From an uncultured Acidobacteriota bacterium (GTDB taxonomy: Bacteria; Acidobacteriota; Blastocatellia; Pyrinomonadales; Pyrinomonadaceae): a DNA stretch of 64,000 nt. Positions 36,801 through 44,935 of the stretch are shown here, one piece after another (positions within the stretch are counted from its first letter, which is position 1; each line of letters opens with the position of its first letter). The stretch is from the NCBI GenBank assembly GCA_937859595.1, contig CALMAH010000029.1:1-64000 (forward strand), read 5' to 3'. The notes under the pieces were generated by a model that worked only from the letters and a program-made list of their open reading frames with translations, was not told the DNA's origin and searched no databases. The position numbers were made by a program, and so were the translations under genes.

Positions 36801-37196
36801 TGGATCGACGATGCAACGGTTCCCGGCGGTCGGCGTTTGAACCCCGCCGCATTTGCACAACCGGAAGCGGGACGGCAGGGAACGCTAGGGCGCAATTCGC
36901 TCCGGTCCTATTTTGTCAATCAGGTCGATCTGGCGATCAGGCGGCAGCTTCGATTCTCTGAGCGATATCGGCTTCAGTTGAGGCTTGAGGCATTCAACGC
37001 TTTCAACAACGCAAATTTCAATACGCCCGCCTCGTCTTTTGGCTTTCCCGGATTTGGCGTCAGCACCGCAATGCTGGGCCGCGGGTTGAGCGGGAACACG
37101 GCGACCACGCAGACCAGCCCCAGCCCCGGGTTCAATTCGCTTTACCAGGTCGGCGGCCCGCGTTCGCTGCAGCTTTCGGCGCGGTTCTCATTTTAG
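33876..37196 (+). CDS. TonB-dependent receptor, Oar-like, with carboxypeptidase-regulatory N-domain
   Basis: This 1106-residue outer-membrane protein has a signal peptide ending VFGQ, an Ig-like regulatory domain (LTGRVTDPSRAPVPGAIV, residues 27-105), a plug (LPLNGRSFQTLIELTPGV near 145) and a long beta barrel ending in an aromatic residue (SARFSF). No strict TonB box is obvious. The ligand is unknown. The next two genes, rpmB and a MerC-like protein, follow at 9 and 2 bp, an arrangement that hints at metal supply. Confidence 0.9.
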   Translation: MRNKIYLSFLTILFLVPSVFGQSNATLTGRVTDPSRAPVPGAIVTATNRATNAEYTAATNREGNYVFPQLPPATYRINVAATGFKQAGREELAVTVAGTTTQHFSLEVAGPEEEILITDTADLVERESGAVGTVIDRNFVSNLPLNGRSFQTLIELTPGVVLAPSTIQNSGQFSINGNRTNSNYFTVDGVSANVGSATNAQFYQQAGGTLPALSITGGTNSLASVESVQEFRVQTSSYAAEFGRQPGGQISIVTRSGGNDFNGSVYNYFRNEALDANDWFENVAGRPRRKLRQNNFGGAVGGRLFLPWFGESPRMIWDGRDRSFFFFSYEGLRLTQPQTNVLTARVPSLAARQAAPEPFRQVLNAFPLPNAPALAGDPADTERYIAALSYPTRIDALSIRLDHRLTDRVTLFGRWNRAPSNSRFRSFPSQENAFESNLSTLTVGTSWILSSRVTNDLRVNFSRNRGLFEFRGIEVDGGVLPPDNLLFPSIYPRETSAVSLQLSTGASGVSSANLTQGNALGTRQRQFNIVENLSVVAGSHILKLGADFRRLKPGSDTRQVSVNYVWNTVASRASGIPTSISLQAFQPVTDFFVDNFSLFAQDTWKVTPRLTLTFGLRWELNPPLSGKRLPYQIDGLDDPLTAVLAPPNTKQWNTEYDNFAPRFGIAYTVSDRMNLVLRGGYGIFYDLNTGTALRGYSSFPYNTTRTITDPAQRVFPANPADLFLPPFLDASPPPYSSNFYVFDRNLKLPYSHQWNLSMEKGLGRSQSVTVSYVGSASRQLLRAEQRRNFNAPYVADRYCPAGQPNPPPFCTPPQPIIEINPAIFGPANLTSGPIAAGSFVSVTRNGTKADYHALQAQFQRRLSRGFQAIASYTFSRSMDDVSDETFTGIPIADQILSLERGRSNFDVPHNFTAAATYDIPVFLSGNAARVLLGGWSFDAIFRLRSGLPFSVVTQSFDVFNVGTSRRVDVVVGQPFWIDDATVPGGRRLNPAAFAQPEAGRQGTLGRNSLRSYFVNQVDLAIRRQLRFSERYRLQLRLEAFNAFNNANFNTPASSFGFPGFGVSTAMLGRGLSGNTATTQTSPSPGFNSLYQVGGPRSLQLSARFSF

Positions 37197-37205
37197 GAGG
37201 ATGAA

Positions 37206-37442
37206 ATGGCAAAGCGATGTCAGGTGACCGGCAAAAAGCCGATGTCCGGAAATAACGTTTCCCACGCAAACAACAAGACGAAGCGCAGGTTTCTCCCAAA
37301 TCTGCAAAAGAAGCGGTTTTGGTCCGAGGAAGAAGGACGGTGGATAAAGCTGACCGTTTCGGCCCGGGCGATAAAGACCATTACAAAAAGGGGGTTTGAC
37401 AGCGTGCTTCGCGAGATGCGTGCCCGCAGGGAGAAGGTCTAG
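37206..37442 (+). CDS. rpmB: Ribosomal protein L28 (no zinc ribbon)
   Basis: The 78-residue L28 opens [20 protein letters not shown] and contains [12 protein letters not shown]. Only one Cys is present, so it is the zinc-independent form. A strong ribosome site (AGGAGG) lies just after the receptor stop. In many bacteria zinc-free copies are made under zinc shortage; whether another rpmB exists in this genome cannot be seen here. Confidence 0.95.
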   Translation: MAKRCQVTGKKPMSGNNVSHANNKTKRRFLPNLQKKRFWSEEEGRWIKLTVSARAIKTITKRGFDSVLREMRARREKV

Positions 37443-37444
37443 GC

Positions 37445-37864
37445 ATGGGTGTAGAGATAACGGAAGTGAACAACGGACTGGGTCGTTTCGAAAGGCTTGC
37501 GACGGCCGCGTCGGTATTTTGTGCCGTCGAGTGTGCGGCAAAGCCATTCGCGATCATTTTGTTGCCGCTGTTCGGGGTCAAGCTGGTCGATTCAGAACTG
37601 CTTGAACTTGCGATCATCGGGCTGGTCTTCGTGCTCGGGCTTGGAAGCATCGCCCATCGCTTCTTTACCCGGCACCGCAGCTACCGGCCGATGATCGTAT
37701 TTTTCGCGGGCTTCGCGGCACTTGCCTCGGCCCACTTCGTTTTGGAAGAGGAAACAATGGCGGGCCTTGCCGTCGCCATCGCCGGGGCTGCCTTGATCGC
37801 CGTATCACAATTCATGAATCGCCGCGTCGGCAAGGACTGCTGCGAATTTCACGCCGCAAACTAA
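37445..37864 (+). CDS. MerC-domain membrane protein
   Basis: A 139-residue protein with four hydrophobic segments and the MerC-like opening TAASVFCAVECAAKPFAIILLP, with two Cys in the first membrane helix, plus a CC pair near the C-terminus (KDCCEFH). MerC-type proteins move mercury or other soft metals across the inner membrane. It begins 2 nt after rpmB. Confidence 0.7.
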   Translation: MGVEITEVNNGLGRFERLATAASVFCAVECAAKPFAIILLPLFGVKLVDSELLELAIIGLVFVLGLGSIAHRFFTRHRSYRPMIVFFAGFAALASAHFVLEEETMAGLAVAIAGAALIAVSQFMNRRVGKDCCEFHAAN

Positions 37865-37891
37865 ATTACAAAGATAGGAAGGGATAGCACT

Positions 37892-38512
37892 ATGAGAAAA
37901 ATACTGATCTTTACATTTATCGCCGCGACAGCTTTAACTTCGGCGTTTGCACAAAGGAACGACGAAAAGGGAATGCCACTTTTCTGGATCCGTGAGGATG
38001 GAAAGTATGGCTACATCGATAAGACCGGAAAGGTCGTTATCGCTCCGCAGTATGAAAATACGATGGGCTTTAGCGAAGGGCTTGCGGCCACAAAAAAGGA
38101 TGGCAAGTATGGCTACATCGATACAAAAGGGAAATGGGTGATCAAGCCGCAGTTCGACTTTACCTATAAATTCTCTGACGGCCTGGCGATGGTCAGGGTT
38201 GGAAAGCAGTATGCCTGGATCGATAAGACGGGCAAGATGGTAATTCAACCGCGTGACTACGACGAAGTAGCCCGAGGTTTTTCAGAGGGCAGGCTGGCAG
38301 TAAAGAAAGACGGTAAGTGGGGCTATATCGACAAAACGGGCCGCACTGTTACCGAGGCCAGGTACAAGAAGGCATCCTCGTTCAACGGCGGCGTCGCCCA
38401 GGTCGAGACCGACGACGGCATGCACCATTGGATAAACGCAGAAGGCAAGATCATCTGGAGCCAGAACCCGGATGAAAAGAAACCCTCGGGTGCGAGCCAT
38501 ACCAGTCATTAG
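37892..38512 (+). CDS. Secreted WG-repeat protein
   Basis: A 206-residue protein with signal peptide ending AFAQ and five WG/KWGYIDKTGK-type repeats (consensus DGKYGYIDKTGKVVI) covering residues about 30-185. These beta-repeats occur in surface or periplasmic proteins of unknown binding role. Ribosome site AGGAAGGG. It may share the transcript of the three genes upstream, and a hairpin follows it. Confidence 0.85.
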   Translation: MRKILIFTFIAATALTSAFAQRNDEKGMPLFWIREDGKYGYIDKTGKVVIAPQYENTMGFSEGLAATKKDGKYGYIDTKGKWVIKPQFDFTYKFSDGLAMVRVGKQYAWIDKTGKMVIQPRDYDEVARGFSEGRLAVKKDGKWGYIDKTGRTVTEARYKKASSFNGGVAQVETDDGMHHWINAEGKIIWSQNPDEKKPSGASHTSH

Positions 38513-38538
38513 TGACTACTGTCTTTAGACGATCTGAT

Positions 38539-38571
38539 GCCCTGAGAGACGGTGTTTTCGTCTTTCAGGGC
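38539..38571 (+). terminator. Hairpin after the WG-repeat gene
   Basis: GCCCTGAGAGACG (38539-38551) pairs with CGTCTTTCAGGGC (38559-38571), 13 pairs including one G-U, 7-nt loop. It lacks a good T-tract, so termination strength is uncertain. Confidence 0.6.
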
Positions 38572-38721
38572 CATTTCATATAGAAGAGCCTCTGCACTAT
38601 GAAACCCACGCGTCGAAAGGTGCGTATTTTCCTCGTAGCCTGCCTGTTTCCGAAAACTAACACTTGCGGTTCGGCAGCAAAATCCCGCACAATGGTCATA
38701 AAATAATTTCAGGAGAAATAG

Positions 38722-40560
38722 ATGTTTAAACGAGAGAGAGTCGTATTCTTACTAATTGTCAGCCTTTTGGTTCCGGGGGCTGCGTTCGCACATCCGGGCT
38801 CGGCGGTAGAAAATGCGGCAGTTGACCGGATCCGCGACGAGGGGATGAACCGGTCCCAGGCGATGGCGACGATGCATTATCTCAGCGATGTGATCGGCGC
38901 CCGGCTCACGAATTCACCGGCACAGCGACGAGCGAACCAATGGACAAAAGAACAGCTCGAAAAATGGGGGATGAAAAATGCCGCCATCGATCCGTGGGGC
39001 GAATTTGGCCGCGGATGGGAGCTGAAGCGATTCAAGTCCACTGTAAAGATAGGGGAGGAATTTGTTGCCTTCCGTACATATCCAAAGGCGTGGTCGCCCT
39101 CGACCAACGGCGCCATCACGGGCGATGTGGTCTATGTTGACGCAACGGACGAGGCGGGGCTCGAAAAATATAAAGGCAAGTTGAAGGGAGCGATCGTTTT
39201 GATGGCCCCGGAGCGTGCCGTAAGGCCAAATTTTGAACCGCTGGCATCGCGTGTCTCCGATGAAGAACTTGCGAAACTGGAAGAGGCGAGGCCTCAGGAC
39301 AACGTCCAGCAAAATCGCGGGCGTACCGCGGCAACGGCCGGCGGAAACCAGGGAGCGATGCAGTTCAATCAGCGGAAGAACCGCTTCTATTTTGAAGAGG
39401 GAGCCGCGGTCCTGGTCGAGCCGAGCATGGGAACCGATTCGGGCACGATCCGTGTGATGGGGGCAATGGCGGCGCCGATACAGCCAGGACAGCAGGCAGG
39501 GCCCGGCGGTCCGTTTGGCGGAATGCGCGTTTATTCGAAGGACGCCGCCCCGACCATTCCTCAGCTTGTCGCCGAGACCGAACAATATAACCGCATCTAC
39601 CGTTTGGTGAAGGCGGGGATCCCGGTCAAAATGACGGTCGATATCGAGGCACAGTTCTTTGATGATGACCTGCAGGGCTATAACACTATCGCCGAGATAC
39701 CGGGCACCGACCTCGCGGACGAAGTTGTGATGATCGGCGGCCATCTTGATTCGTGGCACGCCGGAAACGGCTCTACGGATAATGGGGCTGGCGTTACCGT
39801 CGCAATGGAGGCGATGCGGATACTGGCGGCTACCGGCCTCAAACCTCGTCGCACCATCCGGGTCGCTCTGTGGACCGGTGAGGAACAGGGGCTGTTGGGT
39901 TCGAGAGGTTACGTGGCGAAGAACTTTGCAGAGCTGGAGCCGGCGGCGCCCGGAACACCGGCATCGCAGCGAAAGCTCATCAAGAAGCCTGCTTTTGACA
40001 AATTCTCTGCTTACTACAATCTCGACAATGGTACGGGCCAGATACGCGGTATCAATATGCAGGGCAACGAACAGCTAAGGCCGATATTTCGCGGATGGTT
40101 CGAGCCGTTCCACGAAATCGGCGCAGCCACCGTAAGTGCCAATTCCGTTGGCGGCACCGACCACCTAGCCTTTGACGGCGTTGGGTTGCCGGGCTTTCAG
40201 TTCATACAGGATCCGATCGAGTATTTCGGCCGAACGTGGCACACTACCCAGGACGTTGCCGATCGTACGATCGAGGAAGACCTGAAACGTTCGGCCGTGA
40301 TAATGGCGACCTTCGCCTACAACACGGCGATGATGGACGAACGGCTCCCCAGAAAGTCGGGCCCGGATGCAGCTTTTGCATCATTTATGTCGAACTATGA
40401 TCTGCTTGCCCTGAGCGAAGAGGCGGGGTTCCGAAGCCTCGGACTTGGCAGCCAGATCTGCGGTTTTCATCTGACACCGGAGGAATTGCCTTACGGATTT
40501 CCGGCGTTCCTGACCCTTAGTACGAATGTCAACGACTATTCGCTGCAACACGCCGAATAG
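38722..40560 (+). CDS. Secreted M28-family zinc aminopeptidase-like protein
   Basis: This 612-residue protein has a signal peptide ending AFAHP, a PA-domain insertion (residues about 130-270, with a Gln/Gly-rich loop) and an M28 catalytic domain: GGHLDSWH, STDNGAG, WTGEEQGLLGSRGY, LDNGTG and GTDHLAFD supply the two-zinc ligands and the catalytic Glu. It probably digests peptides in the periplasm or outside. Ribosome site AGGAG. It is a single-gene unit with a terminator. Confidence 0.9.
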   Translation: MFKRERVVFLLIVSLLVPGAAFAHPGSAVENAAVDRIRDEGMNRSQAMATMHYLSDVIGARLTNSPAQRRANQWTKEQLEKWGMKNAAIDPWGEFGRGWELKRFKSTVKIGEEFVAFRTYPKAWSPSTNGAITGDVVYVDATDEAGLEKYKGKLKGAIVLMAPERAVRPNFEPLASRVSDEELAKLEEARPQDNVQQNRGRTAATAGGNQGAMQFNQRKNRFYFEEGAAVLVEPSMGTDSGTIRVMGAMAAPIQPGQQAGPGGPFGGMRVYSKDAAPTIPQLVAETEQYNRIYRLVKAGIPVKMTVDIEAQFFDDDLQGYNTIAEIPGTDLADEVVMIGGHLDSWHAGNGSTDNGAGVTVAMEAMRILAATGLKPRRTIRVALWTGEEQGLLGSRGYVAKNFAELEPAAPGTPASQRKLIKKPAFDKFSAYYNLDNGTGQIRGINMQGNEQLRPIFRGWFEPFHEIGAATVSANSVGGTDHLAFDGVGLPGFQFIQDPIEYFGRTWHTTQDVADRTIEEDLKRSAVIMATFAYNTAMMDERLPRKSGPDAAFASFMSNYDLLALSEEAGFRSLGLGSQICGFHLTPEELPYGFPAFLTLSTNVNDYSLQHAE

Positions 40561-40580
40561 AACGATCGAGGTAATAAATG

Positions 40581-40613
40581 AAAAGGCTGTCCGGATCTCT
40601 CGGGCAGCCTTTT
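40581..40613. terminator. Bidirectional intrinsic terminator between M28 gene and chemosensory operon
   Basis: AAAAGGCTGTCCG (40581-40593) pairs with CGGGCAGCCTTTT (40601-40613); the A and T runs flank a GC core, so it can end transcripts from both sides. Confidence 0.85.
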
Positions 40614-40663
40614 GTATATTTCTTCGCGAACGTTTCACGTTGGCGGAAGCCCGGCATGTTGCC

Positions 40664-43423
40664 TTAGGCATCGGCGAGGCTTTGTATCTTTTGTATCAGT
40701 TCCCAATCGCTATATGGCTTGACCAGATATTCCGAGACACCGGCGGAGAATGCCTTTTCGCGATGTTTGTCGCCGGCACGCGAGCTGATGACGATAACAG
40801 GAATATGCTTCAGATTTTCATCGGATTTGAGCGACGACACCAACTCAAAGCCGCCCATTCGGGGCATTTCGATGTCGCTGAGAATAACGGCCGGGAGATC
40901 GTTTGCTGCGGCGAGTGTCTCGAGGGCGTCCACACCGTCCTTGGCAGTTACCACTTCCCATCCCGCTCCCTTTATCACCTTTGAGGTCATCAGACGGACG
41001 CTCGGGCTGTCGTCTACCACCATCACTGTCAGCGTACCCGCTTTTTCAGATTCGGCGGGCTCTTCGATCTTTGGTTCTGGCTTTTCCGTGACAAGATAAG
41101 GGACGTCAAGAATGGTTACCAGCTGGCCGTTTCCGAGAATTGCAGCGCCCAATATCCCGCGGGTGGAATCGAGCGGCCTGCCCAGCGGCTTTATCACGAT
41201 CTCTTCTGAGCGGACAACGCTATCGACGGCGATGGCAAAAGACCCTGCCGACGTCTCGACCAAAAATGCCGTTACCGGACGGCCGACATTCAGTCGAGCC
41301 TCCATTCGCAAGATCTCTTCTATGTGGCGAAGCCCATATTCTTTCCCGCCGACCTTGCAAACATAGCCCGTACCGTTTTTCGTTATGTCGCCGGGTTCGA
41401 TCTCTGCGACCTGGCTAACCAGCTTGAAGGGGATCGCGAAAGTGTTCTGCCCTGAACGGACAAGCAGGGCTGTGGTGACCGCAAGTGGGAGCGGCATCCT
41501 TACCGTGAACTTTGTACCCTTGTGAGCGACGGAGTCGATGGAGATGGTCCCCTTCTTTGATTCGATGCTGTCCTTAACGATGTTCATCCCCACACCGCGG
41601 CCGGCGTTGAGATTGAGCTTTTGCGCGGTCGTCAGCCCCGGAAGAAAGATCAAGTCGTTCGCCTGATCGTCCGACATCGAATCGGCCACCTGCCGCGAGA
41701 TAACGCCCGCCATCACGGCCCTTTCCTTTAATGCCCCGGTAGCAATGCCGCCTCCGTCGTCGGAGACCGTGAGAACTATGTGCGTCTCTTCGCTGGCCAG
41801 CCGGACATTTATCCTGCCGGTCTCTGATTTGCCCAAAAGCCGCCGCATCTCCGGAAATTCGATACCGTGGACCACGGCGTTCTTAAGCAGATGAAGAAGT
41901 GGTTCGATAAGCGAGTCGAGGATCTGCGTATCGACCTCGAGTTCCTGATTTTCCAGAAAAACCTCGGCCTTCTTGCCTTCTTCGTCACACGTAACGCGGA
42001 CGGCGCGGTCAAGCCGGGTCTTGAGCGAGCCAAATGCCACCAGCCTTATACGCATCACTTTTTCCTGGATGGCGTCGATAAGCTTTCGCTGCTGTTCAAA
42101 TAAGGTTCCGAGGTCCTCTTTTAGCGCCTCAAGCGAGGTGTTTATCGCAAAGGTATCGCTGGACGTTTCGGTAAGCTCGCGGATCGCTTGGTGAAACTCG
42201 GTGTAGCGGTCAAACTCGAGGCTGTCGAATTGGTCCGCGTCAGCGTCGATCAGATTGTCGCGGTTTGGGCCGGAGACGGCCACATTCGGGCCGATGCCGC
42301 GGTCGGTCTCCAACATCGCAGCCTCAAAATCGACCTCGAGCCGGGTGTTGGTCGATTGCAGCCGGCGTGTCGCATTGTGCAGGTCGTCTATCTGCTGATC
42401 GAACTCCGACAACCGCTGTTCGAACACGGAGCGGCTGATGACCAGGTCGCGGATTATTCCGACCAGGTCGTCCAGTTTGTCCAGCGAGACGCGCACTATG
42501 GCTCGGGTCTCGGCACGCGGCTGGGCTTCCTTTTCATGCTCGGGCTGTTCGGCCAGGACAGGGACCACAACGGGCGCAGCGGCCGGCGGGGAGGCTTCGG
42601 GTTCCTCAAAGGCCTGGAGCGCAAGATCAAATTCTTCGTGGAGCTGAGCGACTGTAGCGGCAAGAAACGATGTATTTTCGCCGGCGGCCATCGCTTTCAA
42701 ACAATCGGTCGCCGTCAAAAGTAGTGGAATTATCTGCTCGTTGTTGCCGCTTTCGGTTTCGACCAGCCTATCGAGCAGGTCTTCCACGCGATGGGCAAGT
42801 TCGCTCGGCTTTTTCAGTCCGACTATACCCGCAGAGCCTTTGAACGTGTGTGCGTTCCGGCGTATCTCCCACAGCGCCTCTTTGTCGTCGGGACGCGAGA
42901 CCAGCCTGGCAAGATTCGTCTCGATATTCTTGAGCAGGTCGTCCGCCTCTTCGGCAAAGACCTCCAGAAGTTCGGCATCGACCTCGAAATCATCAGCGTC
43001 GTCGGAGGGCCATTCGTCATCGGATCCGCCGTACTCGGCTTCCTCCTGAGAGAGATTCTCAAAACCTTCGTCAACCAACTGAGAGAGCCCGAGCGTGAAA
43101 TCATCCTGGCTCATTCTGATACCGGCGAGTATGGACTCGAGCGTCGATACCTTGTCGAGGATCACACGGACATGTTCGTTCTTTACATCGAACGATGGAT
43201 CCGCGCTGGCACCGATGTCCGCGACAAGATCGAGAGCGGCCGTACGGACTTCCTCAAGTTCCAGTTCCGATGCCGTCCGGGCGAGTTCGTTCATCCGTCT
43301 CAACGGTATATCCAGCAGCGTTCGCGAACCGAGGTCCTGTGCAAACATCAGCAACCCGCCCCTGACGCCGTGGAGCACGATCTCAGATTCGTCGAGAAAA
43401 TTTTGGAGTCGTTCAAGTTCCAT
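40664..43423 (-). CDS. cheA: CheA-type hybrid histidine kinase with C-terminal receiver
   Basis: This 919-residue protein starts at ATG 43423, one base after the MCP stop (TGAAATG); a longer frame to 43558 would overlap the MCP gene. Order: an N-terminal helical region without active His (1-110), an Hpt domain with H192 (NAHTFKGSAG), a dimerisation region, an HATPase with NAVVHGIEFP, DDGGGI and GRGVGMN, a CheW-like regulatory domain, and a receiver domain with DDSPS, LSDIEMPR and LVKPYS. Such CheA-REC proteins run pilus or gliding chemosensory pathways (ChpA, FrzE). It is the last gene of the operon. Confidence 0.92.
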   Translation of the reverse strand: MELERLQNFLDESEIVLHGVRGGLLMFAQDLGSRTLLDIPLRRMNELARTASELELEEVRTAALDLVADIGASADPSFDVKNEHVRVILDKVSTLESILAGIRMSQDDFTLGLSQLVDEGFENLSQEEAEYGGSDDEWPSDDADDFEVDAELLEVFAEEADDLLKNIETNLARLVSRPDDKEALWEIRRNAHTFKGSAGIVGLKKPSELAHRVEDLLDRLVETESGNNEQIIPLLLTATDCLKAMAAGENTSFLAATVAQLHEEFDLALQAFEEPEASPPAAAPVVVPVLAEQPEHEKEAQPRAETRAIVRVSLDKLDDLVGIIRDLVISRSVFEQRLSEFDQQIDDLHNATRRLQSTNTRLEVDFEAAMLETDRGIGPNVAVSGPNRDNLIDADADQFDSLEFDRYTEFHQAIRELTETSSDTFAINTSLEALKEDLGTLFEQQRKLIDAIQEKVMRIRLVAFGSLKTRLDRAVRVTCDEEGKKAEVFLENQELEVDTQILDSLIEPLLHLLKNAVVHGIEFPEMRRLLGKSETGRINVRLASEETHIVLTVSDDGGGIATGALKERAVMAGVISRQVADSMSDDQANDLIFLPGLTTAQKLNLNAGRGVGMNIVKDSIESKKGTISIDSVAHKGTKFTVRMPLPLAVTTALLVRSGQNTFAIPFKLVSQVAEIEPGDITKNGTGYVCKVGGKEYGLRHIEEILRMEARLNVGRPVTAFLVETSAGSFAIAVDSVVRSEEIVIKPLGRPLDSTRGILGAAILGNGQLVTILDVPYLVTEKPEPKIEEPAESEKAGTLTVMVVDDSPSVRLMTSKVIKGAGWEVVTAKDGVDALETLAAANDLPAVILSDIEMPRMGGFELVSSLKSDENLKHIPVIVISSRAGDKHREKAFSAGVSEYLVKPYSDWELIQKIQSLADA

Positions 43424-43424
43424 T

Positions 43425-44930
43425 TCAATTGATGAACCGTGCGGGCTCTTCGTGTTCGGGGCGTGCCGGAGGCATATCCGCCGGCAGCTTGAATGGTGCC
43501 ACGGACGATTGGAGGTCAGCCGAAAGCTGGACAAGCATCCTGACCGATTCAGAGGCACGTCTCGAGCTAAGATGGATTAGCTCGGTGACCTGAGAAATGT
43601 CGGACATTGCACCGGTCAGGTCTTCGGATACCCTGGCGTGGGAACGAGTCGATTCGGAGATGTTTCGTATCAGATCGGCGAGTTCGCTGGAGACACGTTC
43701 GATCTCGACGAGCGAGCGGCCGGCCTTTTCGGCGGATGCGGACCCGAGCGTGACCTCGCGAATGGTCTCTTCCATCGAGGAAACGGCCTCCTTGGTCTCG
43801 ACATTTATCGTATGTGTAAGCGTGGAGATCTGTTTTGTCAGTTTGTTCGAGCGTTCGGCAAGGCGTTCGACCTCTTCGGCGACCGAACCGAATCCGGGGC
43901 CGTTCCCTCCGCCGGCAGCTGCCTGCAGCGAAGCATTAAGGGCGAGAACGCTGGTGCGGTCCGAAAGGTCGTCGATGAGAGCCACGATCTGGCTGATCTC
44001 CTGCGAGCGTTCGCCGAGCCGCTTGATGCGTTTTGCCGTTTCCTGTACCTGTTTGCGAATGGCGTTCATCGCCTGAATATTCTCGCGGGCGGCCTGTACG
44101 CCGATGCGGGCGTTCTTGAGCGAATCGCCGGCAACGCGTGCAGAGATCGAACTGTTCTCCGAGACGGCCTGGATCTGCTCGGCCATGTTGGCAATGGACG
44201 TCTTTGTCCTTGCTATTTGTGAAGATTGGGCGCTGCTGCCTCGGGTAAGCTGTTCGGTGGTCTCGTTTATCGCCTCGGCAGTGTTGCCGACCCTGAGCGT
44301 CACGTCCTTAACCTGTTTGATAAGCGAACGCAGGCTGCGGGTCATAGAATTGAATGCCACGGCGATCTCACCCGTGATCTCGGGCGATACCTCCGCTGAA
44401 ACGGTCAGGTCGCCCTTTGAAACGTCCGAAACTTCGCTGAGCAGCTTCATCACTGAACGTTCCAGCCGATCGCGGCTCTCGCGTGTCTGTATCGACCCGC
44501 CCAGTTTACCGATCATCGAGCGAAAGGCCTTGCCAAGTTCGTCACGCTCGGAAAACAGATCGTTGTGCGAATCCAGTTGGCCTTCAGCGATGCGTTCGGC
44601 GAGACGGGCGTGATGCCTGAGATACTGTGAGATGGCCCGCAACTCCTCGGTCAGTTCGTCGGTCGGATCGTCGTCGAAAAGCTGTCCCCTCGCGAGCGAA
44701 GCGGCGATCTCGCGAGCATTCTCTATGCTCCGTCGCGTTCGGGAAAGGTGGAAAAGAAATGCACCGATAGAAATAGTACAAAGAACAACGGCTAGCCCGA
44801 GCGAAAGGTAGGCCTCAGGCCCGGGGCCGTCAGCAGAGGCAGAGAAGAAAAGCACCGCACCCGCAAGCAGTAGCAAAACTCCTGCGACGGCACAGGCTTT
44901 GAGGACTAGGTTCCATAGGGCGGTTTCCAT
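43425..44930 (-). CDS. Methyl-accepting chemotaxis protein without periplasmic sensor
   Basis: A 501-residue protein with two N-terminal membrane helices separated by a very short loop, a HAMP domain (about 70-140), then a long coiled-coil signalling part whose hairpin tip reads VLALNASLQAAAGGGNGPGFGSVAEEVERLAERS. The tip differs from the usual NAAIEAARAGE pattern. Lack of a periplasmic domain suggests it senses membrane or cytoplasmic state, as PilJ-like or FrzCD-like receptors do. Confidence 0.88.
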   Translation of the reverse strand: METALWNLVLKACAVAGVLLLLAGAVLFFSASADGPGPEAYLSLGLAVVLCTISIGAFLFHLSRTRRSIENAREIAASLARGQLFDDDPTDELTEELRAISQYLRHHARLAERIAEGQLDSHNDLFSERDELGKAFRSMIGKLGGSIQTRESRDRLERSVMKLLSEVSDVSKGDLTVSAEVSPEITGEIAVAFNSMTRSLRSLIKQVKDVTLRVGNTAEAINETTEQLTRGSSAQSSQIARTKTSIANMAEQIQAVSENSSISARVAGDSLKNARIGVQAARENIQAMNAIRKQVQETAKRIKRLGERSQEISQIVALIDDLSDRTSVLALNASLQAAAGGGNGPGFGSVAEEVERLAERSNKLTKQISTLTHTINVETKEAVSSMEETIREVTLGSASAEKAGRSLVEIERVSSELADLIRNISESTRSHARVSEDLTGAMSDISQVTELIHLSSRRASESVRMLVQLSADLQSSVAPFKLPADMPPARPEHEEPARFIN

Positions 44931-44935
44931 TATTC

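Noticed and set aside
43426..43558. N-terminal extension of CheA
   Set aside because: It would overlap the end of the MCP gene and encodes an Arg/Ser/His-rich stretch; ATG 43423 directly after the MCP stop fits much better.
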